Assembly (NCBI GenBank): GCA_910584995.1 | Contig: CAJUDW010000007.1 | Coordinates: 35,142 to 99,141 of the forward strand | DNA from: an uncultured Oscillibacter sp. | Lineage (GTDB): Bacteria > Bacillota > Clostridia > Oscillospirales > Oscillospiraceae | Direction: 5' to 3' | Length of the DNA stretch: 64,000 nt | Shown here: piece by piece, positions 25,289 through 32,944 of the stretch | Numbering within the stretch: the first letter of the stretch is position 1 | How the letters are laid out: each line of letters opens with the position of its first letter | The notes under the pieces: generated by a model | Databases searched by the model: none | Told to the model about the DNA's origin: nothing | Seen by the model: only the letters and a program-made list of their open reading frames with translations | Position numbers and translations under genes: made by a program

Positions 25289-26709
25289 GGGAGATCCTCC
25301 AGACGTTCCTGAATATCTCCGGCGGGTTCTTTGTGTGCTACATGGTGGGGTATGCCAGCTTCCTCTTTTTGTCCGTTACGGTGGGTTCCGCCTCCTTGTA
25401 CGGCGCGAAGCGGCGGAACCTGCTGAAAAATGAACTGACCCGGGATTACTATGTCCCTGTCTCAGTCATTGTACCGGCCCATAACGAGAGCGTGACTATT
25501 GAGGCCACCATCCGGTCCCTGCTGACGCTCCACTACCGGGCCTATGAGATCATTGTGGTAGACGACGGTTCCACGGACGATACCGCCCGGATTGTGCAGG
25601 AGGCGTTCCATATGATCCGCGTCAACCGGCCCATCCGGAGGAGGCTGCCCTGCCAGATGACCGAGGCCGTCTACGAGACCCGGTCCTGTTCTGTGCCCCT
25701 GACGCTGATCCGGAAGCGGAACGGCGGCAAGGCGGATGCCCTGAACATGGGGATCAACGCCTCCCGCTACCCCTATTTCCTGTGCATGGATGCGGACTCC
25801 GTTTTGCAGTACGACTCCCTGGAGAAGATTGTGCGGCCGGTGCTGGAGGACGACAGCGTGGTGGCCGTAGGCGGTGCGGTGCGGCCCTGCAACGGAGCAG
25901 AGATCCAGGACGGGCGGGTGATCCGCTATCGGATGCCCAGGCAAATCCTGGCCTGTATGCAGGTGCTGGAATACGACCGCTCCTTTTTGGCCACCCGCAT
26001 CCTTTTCGATAAATTCAACGGCAGCATCATCATTTCCGGCGCCTTCGGCCTCTTTAAAAAGAGTGTGGTCATCGACGCCGGCGGCTACAACGCCTCCACA
26101 GTGGGGGAGGATATGGAACTGGTGATGAAACTCCACGTGTTCTGCCGGGATCATGGGATCCCCTACCGTATCCGCTACGCCACGGAGGCCATCTGCTGGA
26201 CGCAGGTGCCGGAGAAGCTGTCTGACCTGTGCAAGCAGCGGCGGCGCTGGCATATCGGGCTTTTTCAGAGCATGACCTACCACCGGAAGATGATCACAGA
26301 TTTCAAATACGGCCTCATTGGCCTGATATCCTATTGTTATTTCCTGCTGTATGAACTGCTGTCCCCTTACATTGAGATTTTCGGCGTGCTGACCATGGGC
26401 CTGGCCTTGGCTATAGGTTATCTGAATGTTCCCTTTATGATCATGTACATGGGCATTTATGTGGCCTATTCCGCCATCCTGTCCCTGACGGCCTTTTTCG
26501 CCCGGGTACATACCATTGATTTGAAGCTGTCCCTGGGGGATGTGGTGAAAGCCGTGGGGCTGTGCGTCCTGGAGGTGTCCTGCCTGCGGTTTGTCATGGC
26601 CTGGGTGCGTGTGACGGCCCTGAAGGGCTACAGCAAGCGGAAATTAAGCTGGGGGCAGATTGAGCGGAAGCAGATCAATTTTAACAGCAGCGGAGAAAAG
26701 CGGACATAA
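25285..26709 (+). CDS. Processive family 2 glycosyltransferase (hyaluronan/PNAG/cellulose-synthase type)
   Basis: 474 residues. An N-terminal membrane segment (10-35) is followed by a GT-A domain with VVDDGSTDD (91-99), DADS (169-172, the DxD-like metal site), GED (274-276, catalytic base) and QRRRW (318-322), the product-holding motif of processive synthases. C-terminal membrane helices run from ~335 to 440. The full D,D,D,QxxRW set marks a synthase that extrudes a beta-linked polysaccharide. No PilZ domain is visible. The preceding HEAT gene overlaps by 4 bases, and downstream genes encode a coiled-coil and a degenerate cyclic-di-GMP-type protein. Polymer identity unknown. Confidence 0.88.
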   Translation: MREILQTFLNISGGFFVCYMVGYASFLFLSVTVGSASLYGAKRRNLLKNELTRDYYVPVSVIVPAHNESVTIEATIRSLLTLHYRAYEIIVVDDGSTDDTARIVQEAFHMIRVNRPIRRRLPCQMTEAVYETRSCSVPLTLIRKRNGGKADALNMGINASRYPYFLCMDADSVLQYDSLEKIVRPVLEDDSVVAVGGAVRPCNGAEIQDGRVIRYRMPRQILACMQVLEYDRSFLATRILFDKFNGSIIISGAFGLFKKSVVIDAGGYNASTVGEDMELVMKLHVFCRDHGIPYRIRYATEAICWTQVPEKLSDLCKQRRRWHIGLFQSMTYHRKMITDFKYGLIGLISYCYFLLYELLSPYIEIFGVLTMGLALAIGYLNVPFMIMYMGIYVAYSAILSLTAFFARVHTIDLKLSLGDVVKAVGLCVLEVSCLRFVMAWVRVTALKGYSKRKLSWGQIERKQINFNSSGEKRT

Positions 26710-26774
26710 GGCGGGGCCTGTGGCTTCGCTTGGAAATAAAGCAGCTGGGTACAGCGGGAAAGGAAGGTTTGGTT

Positions 26775-27323
26775 ATGCAGCTTAACGAGTTGAAGAAGGG
26801 CTTTTGGGGCTATAAGAAAGAGAGCGTTTACCGCTACATCGTGGCTATAGAGGAGAGCACCTCCGAAAAACTGGCGGAAAAGGACGCGAAATTGACCCAA
26901 TTGGAGGAACAGTCCCAAAAGAAGATTTTGGAACTGGAGGCCGCCGTAGACGCATTGCGGGAGGAGAACGCTGCGCTGAAGGAACACCAGGTAATGGCTT
27001 TTTCCACCCTGCTGGAGGCCCAGCGGCACGCGCAGTTTTTGAAAGAGGAGAGCGCCAGCCGGGAGCGGCAGGCCCAGGAGGAACTGGACGCGGCGGTGGA
27101 GCGGCAGGCTAAGCGGCTGGAGGAGTATGCGGAAAAAATCCGGCAGCTGCAAAAGGCCATCCAGGGCCTGTTGGCAGAGTTCGGCGGCAAAGTGGACGAT
27201 GTGCAAGAATCTCTGGCAGCGCTGCAGTCCCAGGCGCCTGCCCGTGCCAGCATCTCTTTATTTCCCCAAAAACCTGGTTCTGAGGGAGAGGAGGAACCGT
27301 GGAAAAAGTACTTGTCTATATAG
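26775..27323 (+). CDS. Coiled-coil protein, DivIVA-like N-terminus
   Basis: 182 residues. The opening LKKGFWGYKKESVYRYIVAI resembles the membrane-curvature motif of DivIVA/GpsB proteins, and the rest is an almost uninterrupted heptad coiled coil (residues ~25-150, rich in E, K, A, L, Q). Proteins of this type mark poles or septa and recruit partners. ATG at 26775 has GGAAGG 7 bases before it. Its end overlaps the next gene by 25 bases in another frame. Within this operon it may localise the glycosyltransferase complex (inference). Confidence 0.75.
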   Translation: MQLNELKKGFWGYKKESVYRYIVAIEESTSEKLAEKDAKLTQLEEQSQKKILELEAAVDALREENAALKEHQVMAFSTLLEAQRHAQFLKEESASRERQAQEELDAAVERQAKRLEEYAEKIRQLQKAIQGLLAEFGGKVDDVQESLAALQSQAPARASISLFPQKPGSEGEEEPWKKYLSI

Positions 27324-29110
27324 CGGGGAATCCTGACGCGTATCCTGTGGAGTATTACGACGCCCTGTCCGGCACCTACCAGGGCCTGATTCCGGAACTG
27401 CTGCGGAATTTTTCCCAGGAGACGGGATATGATATCCAATATTATGAGGCGGGGAAGGAGGACCGGCGGGAGCAGCTGGCCTCCAGCCGCCAGGTGGATT
27501 TGATCTCCGGCCTGGATGGGTCGGAGCAGATTGCCCACAAGTCCGGCAGTACCATCACGCTGCTGGAGACCGGCGGCATCACGGCGTCTTCCTATAAACT
27601 CTGCCTGCTGGACACGGCGCCGGGGGCCTTGGGGGAGGAACTGCGGGAATACTTTTCCGGCGTTTCCTACGCGGAAAAGACCGGGATGCTGATTGAGGCT
27701 TCCCGGCAGGATACGCCGCGCCAGTCCGCGGCGGAGGCCGGCGTCTTCGGCTTGGCGTTGGCGGTGCTCCTGATGGCCATTGCCATTGCCCTCCTGGCCC
27801 GCAGGAGCCGCCGCCAGCGGCAGCAGATTGCCAAAAACGAAGAGACCGACGATGTGACCGGCGTAGGCAACGAGGCCTATCTGAACCGGTACTGGCAGAC
27901 CTGTGTGGATGACCGGAACCGGATTCTTTGCAGCATGGTGACGTTTTATATCCATGCCGGGAAAGGGCAAAACGGATCCGCCCGGCCGGACGCGCCGGAG
28001 TTTATGCGGCATATGGCGGATGTGCTGCGGGCTGCCGCCGGCAGCGGGGACGCCCTGGCCAGGATACCTGGCCGCGGCTTTGTGCTCCTGCGGGTATCTG
28101 GCAGCGGGCAGGCGGCAGGGGAGTGGCTGGCCCCCATTCTGAAGGAGATACGGGATGCGTCGGGAAGCGGCCGTGAGGGCTGGGACTACGGTGTGTCGGT
28201 AGGCGTCTATCCCCTTAAGGCGGATGACCGTGATTTGGAAGAGGTCTTGTTCCGCAGCCTCCGCTGCGCCAGGACCGCCTGCCGGGAGGGCCTGGATTTC
28301 CGGATCTGTACGGAGGAATCGGTTCGGGAACTGCTGGATGAACGGCGCTTCCAGGCGGACATGGTGAACGGTCTGAACAACCGGGAGTTCCAGATTTACA
28401 TCCAATTTTATGTAGACGCCAAGACGGGGCGGATCATCGGCGGGGAGGCGCTGCCCTACTGGGAGCATCCCGACAAAGGCCTTCTCCCCGGCGAGAGTTT
28501 CCTCCCCCAGCTGGAAAAGGCGGGCCTGCGGCGGCAGCTGGACGACATCATGCTGGACCGGGCATACGCTTTTTTGGACGGCCTTCGCCGGAGGGAGATC
28601 AAGCATTTTTTCCTCACCTACCGTTTTTCCCGAGAGACCCTTTCCGATGCGGGATTTGCCAAACAGTGCGAGGCTGCTGTGGAGGGCCGCCGGCTTTCCA
28701 AGGACTCCCTGTATTTGGGCATGACGGTCAGCGGTGCGGACAGCCTGATGCCTACGGTGTCCCAGAACCTTTGGCTTTTGCGGGAGACGGGCTTCCTGAT
28801 GATCCTGGAGGATTTTGACTGCCGCCTGACCTCCCTTTTCGATGGGAACCGGGAGCCCTTCAACGGCGTGAAGCTGAGCCGTGGGATGATTGAAAATATC
28901 GGTACGGCCTCCGGCCCGGTGATCCCTCGCTCCCTGATCCGGATGGGGCATGATTTGGGTGTCCCTGTTCTGGCGGAGGGTGTGGATACGGAGGAGCAGG
29001 CGCAGATTCTGCGGGATCTGGACTGTGATATGGTGCGGGGCGGCGCGTACTTCCAGCCGCTGCCTGTCTGGGCGGCGCGGAAGAACCTTGGCGGTGCTGC
29101 GGTATCCTGA
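27299..29110 (+). CDS. Degenerate GGDEF-EAL protein with half a periplasmic-binding domain
   Basis: 603 residues. Residues 1-75 resemble the first lobe of an SBP_bac_3 binding domain (AYPVEYYDALSGTYQGLIPE), oddly without a signal peptide. One membrane helix lies at ~145-166. Next comes a degenerate GGDEF domain (GRGFV where GGDEF is expected), then an EAL domain from ~340. The EAL reads GGEALPYW, lacks the usual Asn of the second motif and the Glu of ITE (YLGMTVSGADSL), has EDFDCRL instead of DDFGTG, but keeps VKLSR and LAEGVDT. Most catalytic ligands are gone, so it is probably a non-catalytic cyclic-di-GMP binder or scaffold. The GTG start follows AGGAGG. Last gene of the operon. Confidence 0.8.
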   Translation: MEKVLVYIAGNPDAYPVEYYDALSGTYQGLIPELLRNFSQETGYDIQYYEAGKEDRREQLASSRQVDLISGLDGSEQIAHKSGSTITLLETGGITASSYKLCLLDTAPGALGEELREYFSGVSYAEKTGMLIEASRQDTPRQSAAEAGVFGLALAVLLMAIAIALLARRSRRQRQQIAKNEETDDVTGVGNEAYLNRYWQTCVDDRNRILCSMVTFYIHAGKGQNGSARPDAPEFMRHMADVLRAAAGSGDALARIPGRGFVLLRVSGSGQAAGEWLAPILKEIRDASGSGREGWDYGVSVGVYPLKADDRDLEEVLFRSLRCARTACREGLDFRICTEESVRELLDERRFQADMVNGLNNREFQIYIQFYVDAKTGRIIGGEALPYWEHPDKGLLPGESFLPQLEKAGLRRQLDDIMLDRAYAFLDGLRRREIKHFFLTYRFSRETLSDAGFAKQCEAAVEGRRLSKDSLYLGMTVSGADSLMPTVSQNLWLLRETGFLMILEDFDCRLTSLFDGNREPFNGVKLSRGMIENIGTASGPVIPRSLIRMGHDLGVPVLAEGVDTEEQAQILRDLDCDMVRGGAYFQPLPVWAARKNLGGAAVS

Positions 29111-29200
29111 GGGAAGAGTGCCTGACGCAGGCAGGAACCGAAGGCGCAGAGCCGGGCGGAACCGCTTCCAAAAATAGATGTGCTGTTTTTTGATACATAA

Positions 29201-29235
29201 AGCCAGGGCCGCCCATTATATGGGCGGCCCTGGCT
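29201..29235. terminator. Strong hairpin between convergent operons
   Basis: AGCCAGGGCCGCCCAT (29201-29216) pairs perfectly with 29220-29235 around TAT. There is no long T-run on either side, but position and stem strength suit a bidirectional terminator between the EAL gene (+) and the small-protein operon (-). The rest of the 257-base gap shows nothing else. Confidence 0.6.
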
Positions 29236-29367
29236 GAGAAGTATTAAGCTGTCCCGTGTATTCGTACCGTCAATAGCTCTGGAAAGGTTCCAAAAATCCT
29301 TTCCAACGGCGGAAACCGCTGTGCCCTGCGCAGGGCTTGGCTGACGGTATCAAAAGATGGCGCCGGG

Positions 29368-29712
29368 TTACAGGATCAAAAGCAGCCCCAGGGCCACCAG
29401 AAGTTCTTCATCCGCGTTTTCCCGAAAAAGGAAAAACAGCATCGCCAGGAGCAGCATATCCCCGGTATCCACATGATCCAGATGGAATTGATCCAAAATG
29501 TGCTGTAGGATCCCTGTCAGGCCGTCGCCTGTCCGCCCGGGATTGCCAGGATTCCCTCCGGGATTCCCGGGTTTTGGCGGCGGATTCTCCGGCCCAGGTG
29601 GTGGCGGAGGTGGCGGGGGAGGGGGAGCCGTCCCGCCGGAGGGCGGGCTGTGTTCCTCTTCCGGGATGCGGGAATAGGATCCGTTGTCGTTTCGGATATA
29701 ACGGTTATACAT
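29368..29712 (-). CDS. Small Pro/Gly-rich protein with hydrophobic C-terminus
   Basis: 114 residues in three blocks: a polar N-terminus (MYNRYIRNDNGSYSRIPEEE), a low-complexity middle with a run of about ten prolines then PGNPGG-type repeats, and a C-terminal part with HILDQFHLDHVDTGDMLLLA leading into very hydrophobic LLVALGLLLIL. No signal peptide. The start overlaps the preceding gene's end by 8 bases, making it the third gene of a three-gene operon. I recognise no named family. Pro/Gly-rich sequence and closeness to the sigma-F operon raise the idea of a spore-surface or membrane-associated protein, but this is not demonstrated. Confidence 0.7.
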   Translation of the reverse strand: MYNRYIRNDNGSYSRIPEEEHSPPSGGTAPPPPPPPPPPGPENPPPKPGNPGGNPGNPGRTGDGLTGILQHILDQFHLDHVDTGDMLLLAMLFFLFRENADEELLVALGLLLIL

Positions 29713-30094
29713 CCTTCAGCCCTCCCCATCCCGCCAGGAATTTCTTTCCCAGATGGAAAAGCCGCGCCAGCTGGATGGCCCGCTCCACTTTTTCCTGCCG
29801 CTCCGGCCGCAGATAGGGCCGCAGGGCATAGAGCAGCTGCCGGGCATTGCTGTTTTGGTTCCCAAGTTCCTGGATGAGCGGCAGCAGCCGGGTGAGAAGC
29901 GCCGGATCTGCCCCGCCGGTGAGGGCGGAGAGAAGATCCGGGCTTTTGGGCGCAGGCGGCGGGGAAGGCGGCTGTCCCTGGGGCGGGACGGACTGCTCCG
30001 CCCCGCCGGAAAGGGACTGCGCCAGCTGCATGATTTGCGACATGGCGCCGGGGTCGGACAGGAGACTATTCAGTTTTTCGTCAAATTCAGCCAT
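29705..30094 (-). CDS. Hypothetical alpha-helical protein
   Basis: 129 residues starting MAEFDEKLNSLLSDPGAMSQ. An in-frame ATG at 30103 adds MGS but 30094 suits the N-terminus better. The middle is Pro/Gln-rich (PPQGQPPSPPPAPKSPD) between two helical parts; the C-terminal helix is basic and aromatic (LLYALRPYLRPERQEKVE, then LARLFHLGKKFLAGWGG). The opening shares the SDPGAMSQIMQLAQSL pattern with its upstream neighbour's NNPAALQALMRSQDG, suggesting distant relationship between these two products. Function unknown; co-transcribed with the flanking two genes. Confidence 0.7.
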   Translation of the reverse strand: MAEFDEKLNSLLSDPGAMSQIMQLAQSLSGGAEQSVPPQGQPPSPPPAPKSPDLLSALTGGADPALLTRLLPLIQELGNQNSNARQLLYALRPYLRPERQEKVERAIQLARLFHLGKKFLAGWGGLKDV

Positions 30095-30115
30095 CGAGCC
30101 CAACCCCTTTCCGCG

Positions 30116-30373
30116 TTATTTCCGCACTGCCTGGTTGATGCGCTCCACCAGTGCCGCGCCGCCGGGGGTCTGCATGATGCGATTGACCATATTGACCATT
30201 TCCTCAGGCCGTCCCATGGCGGCAGCCTTGGCCGCCCGCTGCAATCCGGCCCCCTGATCCCCCTGGGTGAGCATCCGCAGGAGCGCCTGCCCGTCCTGGG
30301 ACCGCATCAGCGCCTGCAGGGCCGCCGGATTATTTTTCAGCTGTTCCACCAGCCGGGTTGTGTTCTCGTCCAT
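30116..30373 (-). CDS. Small helical hypothetical protein
   Basis: 85 residues, all helical and Gln/Ala-rich (MDENTTRLVEQLKNNPAALQ, ending VERINQAVRK). ATG at 30373 has AAGGAGG 4 bases upstream; a frame running to 30538 crosses a structured intergenic region and is not credible. It is the first gene of a three-gene minus-strand operon, divergent from spoIIAA. I do not recognise the family, and nothing catalytic is visible. Confidence 0.7.
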   Translation of the reverse strand: MDENTTRLVEQLKNNPAALQALMRSQDGQALLRMLTQGDQGAGLQRAAKAAAMGRPEEMVNMVNRIMQTPGGAALVERINQAVRK

Positions 30374-30478
30374 AATGCCTCCTTGTAAGCCGCGACGGTT
30401 TCGCGTTTCAAGCCAGTATATGAGGCGGGATGGGAAAACGTGCGGTTTTCTCAGAAGAAAAAACCAAATTTTCCGGAC

Positions 30479-30560
30479 AGCACGTATCTGTTTCGACGAA
30501 AACCCCGGAGGGGACGTGCTATCATCACCGTAAGGCAATTGGCTTTACGGTGATTTTTTT
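30479..30560 (+). terminator. Terminator with upstream hairpin ahead of spoIIAA (possible attenuator)
   Basis: A 13-pair stem (30524-30536 with 30542-30554, one G-U) is followed by seven T (30554-30560): a textbook intrinsic terminator reading on +. No + gene precedes it. Just upstream AGCACGT (30479-30485) pairs with ACGTGCT (30514-30520), enclosing a CCCC/GGGG hairpin. Together they could be an attenuated spoIIA leader or the end of a short independent RNA. Confidence 0.55.
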
Positions 30561-30602
30561 CACTGTTTTTTGGAAAGAATTTAAGAAAAAAGGAGGACTA
30601 CC

Positions 30603-30908
30603 ATGGAAATACAAGCGAAAACCTCAGACAGGAACCTGCTTCTGGAACTGTCGGGGGATATCGATCATCATGGGGCCCGGAACGCCCTCCGGGAACTGGA
30701 ATTGGCTATCGACGCGGCGCTGCCGAAAAAACTGGTGCTGGACATGAAAAACGTCACCTTCATGGACAGTTCCGGCATTGCGCTGATCCTCCGGGCGCAG
30801 CAGCGGATGAATCTGCTGGATGGGGGATTCCTGGTCTGCAACGTGCCGCCGCAGGCCAAGCGAGTCCTGCAGGCCGCCAGCGTTGACCGGCTGGTCAGCA
30901 TCCGGTAA
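30603..30908 (+). CDS. spoIIAA: Anti-sigma-F factor antagonist SpoIIAA
   Basis: 101-residue STAS-domain protein. The phosphorylatable serine is in the motif FMDSSGIALILRAQ (Ser at about residue 57), preceded by VLDMKNVTF. Unphosphorylated SpoIIAA binds SpoIIAB and frees sigma-F in the forespore; SpoIIAB inactivates it by phosphorylation. Start follows AAAAAAGGAGG. Order SpoIIAA-SpoIIAB-SigF is the canonical sporulation operon. A 109-base gap separates it from SpoIIAB, unusually long for this operon and containing a TATAAT at 30965-30970 without a good -35. Shows that the organism can, or could recently, sporulate. Confidence 0.95.
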   Translation: MEIQAKTSDRNLLLELSGDIDHHGARNALRELELAIDAALPKKLVLDMKNVTFMDSSGIALILRAQQRMNLLDGGFLVCNVPPQAKRVLQAASVDRLVSIR

Positions 30909-31017
30909 GGATGGCAGGTAGAGGGCTTGTCCAAAATGTGCAATAAAACAATTTAAACAATGACTATAATGGAAAACATGCGAAAATGAGGGGCACGATA
31001 CAAAGGAGGTTTACATA

Positions 31018-31467
31018 ATGAAGACCAAGGCAATTAACGAAATGCGCCTGGAATTTCCCAGCCGGAGCAGCAATGAGGGCTTCGCCCGGGCTGCTGTGGC
31101 GTGCTTTGCCGCGCAGATGGATCCCACCATCAACGAATTGGAGGATATCAAAACTGCCGTCAGTGAGGCGGTGACCAACGCTATTGTCCACGCTTACCCG
31201 GACGCCCTGGGGAAGGTCTCCCTGAAAGCCCGGGTTTGCCCGGACAATATTTTGGAGTTGACTGTCCGGGACCTAGGCCGCGGGATCCCGGATGTGGAAA
31301 AAGCCCGGCAGCCCATGTTTACTACCGGGGGGGAGGAGCGCAGCGGTATGGGCTTCACCATTATGGAGAGTTTTATGGACAAGCTGCTGATCCGTTCCGC
31401 GCCGGGACGGGGGACGACGGTGACCATGCGGAAACGGCTGTCGCCCCGGATTAAGGCGTCAAAATGA
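31018..31467 (+). CDS. spoIIAB: Anti-sigma-F factor SpoIIAB (serine kinase)
   Basis: 149-residue GHKL-type kinase. N-box EAVTNAIVHAYP, then G1-box VRDLGRGIPD and G2 region ERSGMGFTIMESFM are all present. It binds and holds sigma-F in the predivisional cell and phosphorylates SpoIIAA. AAAGGAGG precedes the ATG; the stop overlaps the sigF start by 4 bases (ATGA), so the anti-sigma factor and sigma factor are coupled, as in other spore formers. Length and motifs are normal. Confidence 0.95.
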   Translation: MKTKAINEMRLEFPSRSSNEGFARAAVACFAAQMDPTINELEDIKTAVSEAVTNAIVHAYPDALGKVSLKARVCPDNILELTVRDLGRGIPDVEKARQPMFTTGGEERSGMGFTIMESFMDKLLIRSAPGRGTTVTMRKRLSPRIKASK

Positions 31468-32168
31468 GCACGGCGCTGGACCTTCTGCGTGCGGCCCAGG
31501 AGGGGGACAGGGATGCGTGTGAGCAGGCGGTTATTGAAAATAACGGCCTGATTTGGAGCGTGGTGCGGCGCTACTATGGCCGGGGCGTGGATCCGGACGA
31601 TCTGTACCAGCTGGGCTGCCTCGGTTTTTTAAAGGCTATCCAGGGCTTTGACTTTAACTATGGCACCTGCTTTTCTACCTATGCCGTTCCCAAGATTGCA
31701 GGGGAAATCCGCCGCTTTCTCCGGGATGACGGGGCGGTAAAAGTCGGACGAACACTGCGGGAACAGGCGCAAATGCTTTACAGCCTGAGGGAGCGGCTGC
31801 GGCATCAGCTGGGCCGGGAGCCGGTGCTCTCTGAACTGGCGGAGGCCACCGGCCTGACGGTGGAGGAAATCGCCCAGATTGATCTGGCTACCGACGCGCC
31901 GGAGTCCTTGCAGCAGGAGACCGGGGACGGCTTAACCCTGGAGGGCGTTCTTGGCACGGAGGCGCCGGAGGACAGCCTGGTGGAGCGCATTGCCCTCCGA
32001 GAGGCTATTGACCAGCTGCCGGAAAAGGAGCGCATGACCATCCTGCTGCGGTACTTCAAAGGGTTGACCCAGGAGCAGTCGGCCCGGATCCTGGGGGTAT
32101 CCCAGGTGCAGGTATCCCGCCTGGAGCGCCGGGGGCTGAAAGGGCTGCGGGAGAGTTTCGGGCCATGA
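31464..32168 (+). CDS. sigF: RNA polymerase sporulation sigma factor SigF
   Basis: 234-residue sigma-70-family factor: region 2 (IENNGLIWSVVRRYYGRGVD, DLYQLGCLGFLKAIQGFD, FSTYAVPKIAGEIRRFLRDD), region 3 (REPVLSELAEATGLTVEEI) and region 4 (EKERMTILLRYFKGLTQEQSA followed by the helix-turn-helix VSQVQVSRLERRGLK). It directs early forespore transcription. Its last 113 bases overlap the 3' end of a DNA-metabolism gene on the other strand (32056-32913), so the two mRNAs are complementary at their ends. Confidence 0.95.
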   Translation: MSTALDLLRAAQEGDRDACEQAVIENNGLIWSVVRRYYGRGVDPDDLYQLGCLGFLKAIQGFDFNYGTCFSTYAVPKIAGEIRRFLRDDGAVKVGRTLREQAQMLYSLRERLRHQLGREPVLSELAEATGLTVEEIAQIDLATDAPESLQQETGDGLTLEGVLGTEAPEDSLVERIALREAIDQLPEKERMTILLRYFKGLTQEQSARILGVSQVQVSRLERRGLKGLRESFGP

Positions 32169-32913
32169 AATAGTCCGCGTCCTGGAATTCTGTCATAAGC
32201 CCCCAATACCGTTTCGGCATATTTGTCATGCGGCACCTGGGGTTGTACCGCTCCTTGATGGCTACGGTGTCGTAGAACCGTTTCCACAGCAGGCGGTAGC
32301 GAGCCTCCGCCTCGTCCGGCGGCGCCATTTGGAAGTCCTCCAGGGGCCGGATCACAGCCTTCCCGGCGGCGTAAAAGAGGGCTTCATGGTGGGTGCGGTC
32401 GTAGAGGAAGAAGGTTTCGTTCAGATATCTGGCGCTGAAATGCCGGGCCAACAGCGGCAGGACCCGGTTTTTCGGCGCGATTTCACCGCCCAGCACGCCG
32501 CCCAAATCGGAAAACCGTGTGAACCCCTTTAGCAGATGGGCCTCCCCCTCCAGATGCCGGACCGCCTTTGCCACAGGATACAGGGTTTCATCGGATCGGT
32601 TCCGCAGAAAAAGGGGCCCTTCCCGCAGCAGTTTTTCCACAAGACGGTACATGGCTTCCTCCTTTTGGGGGAGGCAGGTGAGAAACCCCCGGCGCAGCAA
32701 TTCCGCTGCGTAGGGGGAACATTTTGTGACTTTTTTGTATACCCGCAGGGCGTGGTTTTGATCCGTGGAGATAGCCCGGGTAGGGAAGAGGGTAGGCAGG
32801 AAGTCCTCTTCCGGGTATATACCGGTGGGAATTTCCCGTTGGGCGTAGCTTTCAAAGATGCAGCAGAGGAACCCGGCGAAGCTGCCGTCGTAGAGGTATA
32901 CCAAATCTGTCAT
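32056..32913 (-). CDS. Putative DNA metabolism protein (TIGR03915 type)
   Basis: 285 residues. The N-terminus LVYLYDGSFAGFLCCIFES and the late segment ERYNPRCRMTNMPKRYWGLM are characteristic of the TIGR03915 family found next to the TIGR03916 radical SAM protein, thought to act with it in DNA modification or repair. ATG at 32913 has AAGGAGTTT upstream. The normal end appears to be near LMTEFQ; here about 40 further residues of Ala/Pro/Gly-rich sequence run antisense into sigF, implying a lost stop. Last gene of an SOS-type operon; its start is 32 bases after the radical SAM stop. Confidence 0.82.
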   Translation of the reverse strand: MTDLVYLYDGSFAGFLCCIFESYAQREIPTGIYPEEDFLPTLFPTRAISTDQNHALRVYKKVTKCSPYAAELLRRGFLTCLPQKEEAMYRLVEKLLREGPLFLRNRSDETLYPVAKAVRHLEGEAHLLKGFTRFSDLGGVLGGEIAPKNRVLPLLARHFSARYLNETFFLYDRTHHEALFYAAGKAVIRPLEDFQMAPPDEAEARYRLLWKRFYDTVAIKERYNPRCRMTNMPKRYWGLMTEFQDADYFMARNSPAALSAPGAPGGIPAPGIPPGSGPTAPGSTL

Positions 32914-32944
32914 GGGAAACTCCTTATTTGCGTGCCGGCACCCT

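Noticed and set aside
29580..29640. Short CCN/GGN repeats that look like a tandem repeat array
   Set aside because: They encode the polyproline and PGNPGG stretch of the small protein at 29368-29712; no spacer-repeat structure of a CRISPR.
30479..30520. Hairpin region considered as a mini-ykkC or c-di-GMP riboswitch
   Set aside because: The ACGR loops of mini-ykkC and the conserved core of c-di-GMP aptamers are absent; left as an unassigned structured RNA.
30942..30970. Possible internal promoter between spoIIAA and spoIIAB (TATAAT at 30965)
   Set aside because: No acceptable -35 at 16-18 bases and no sigma-H-like pattern, so only noted.
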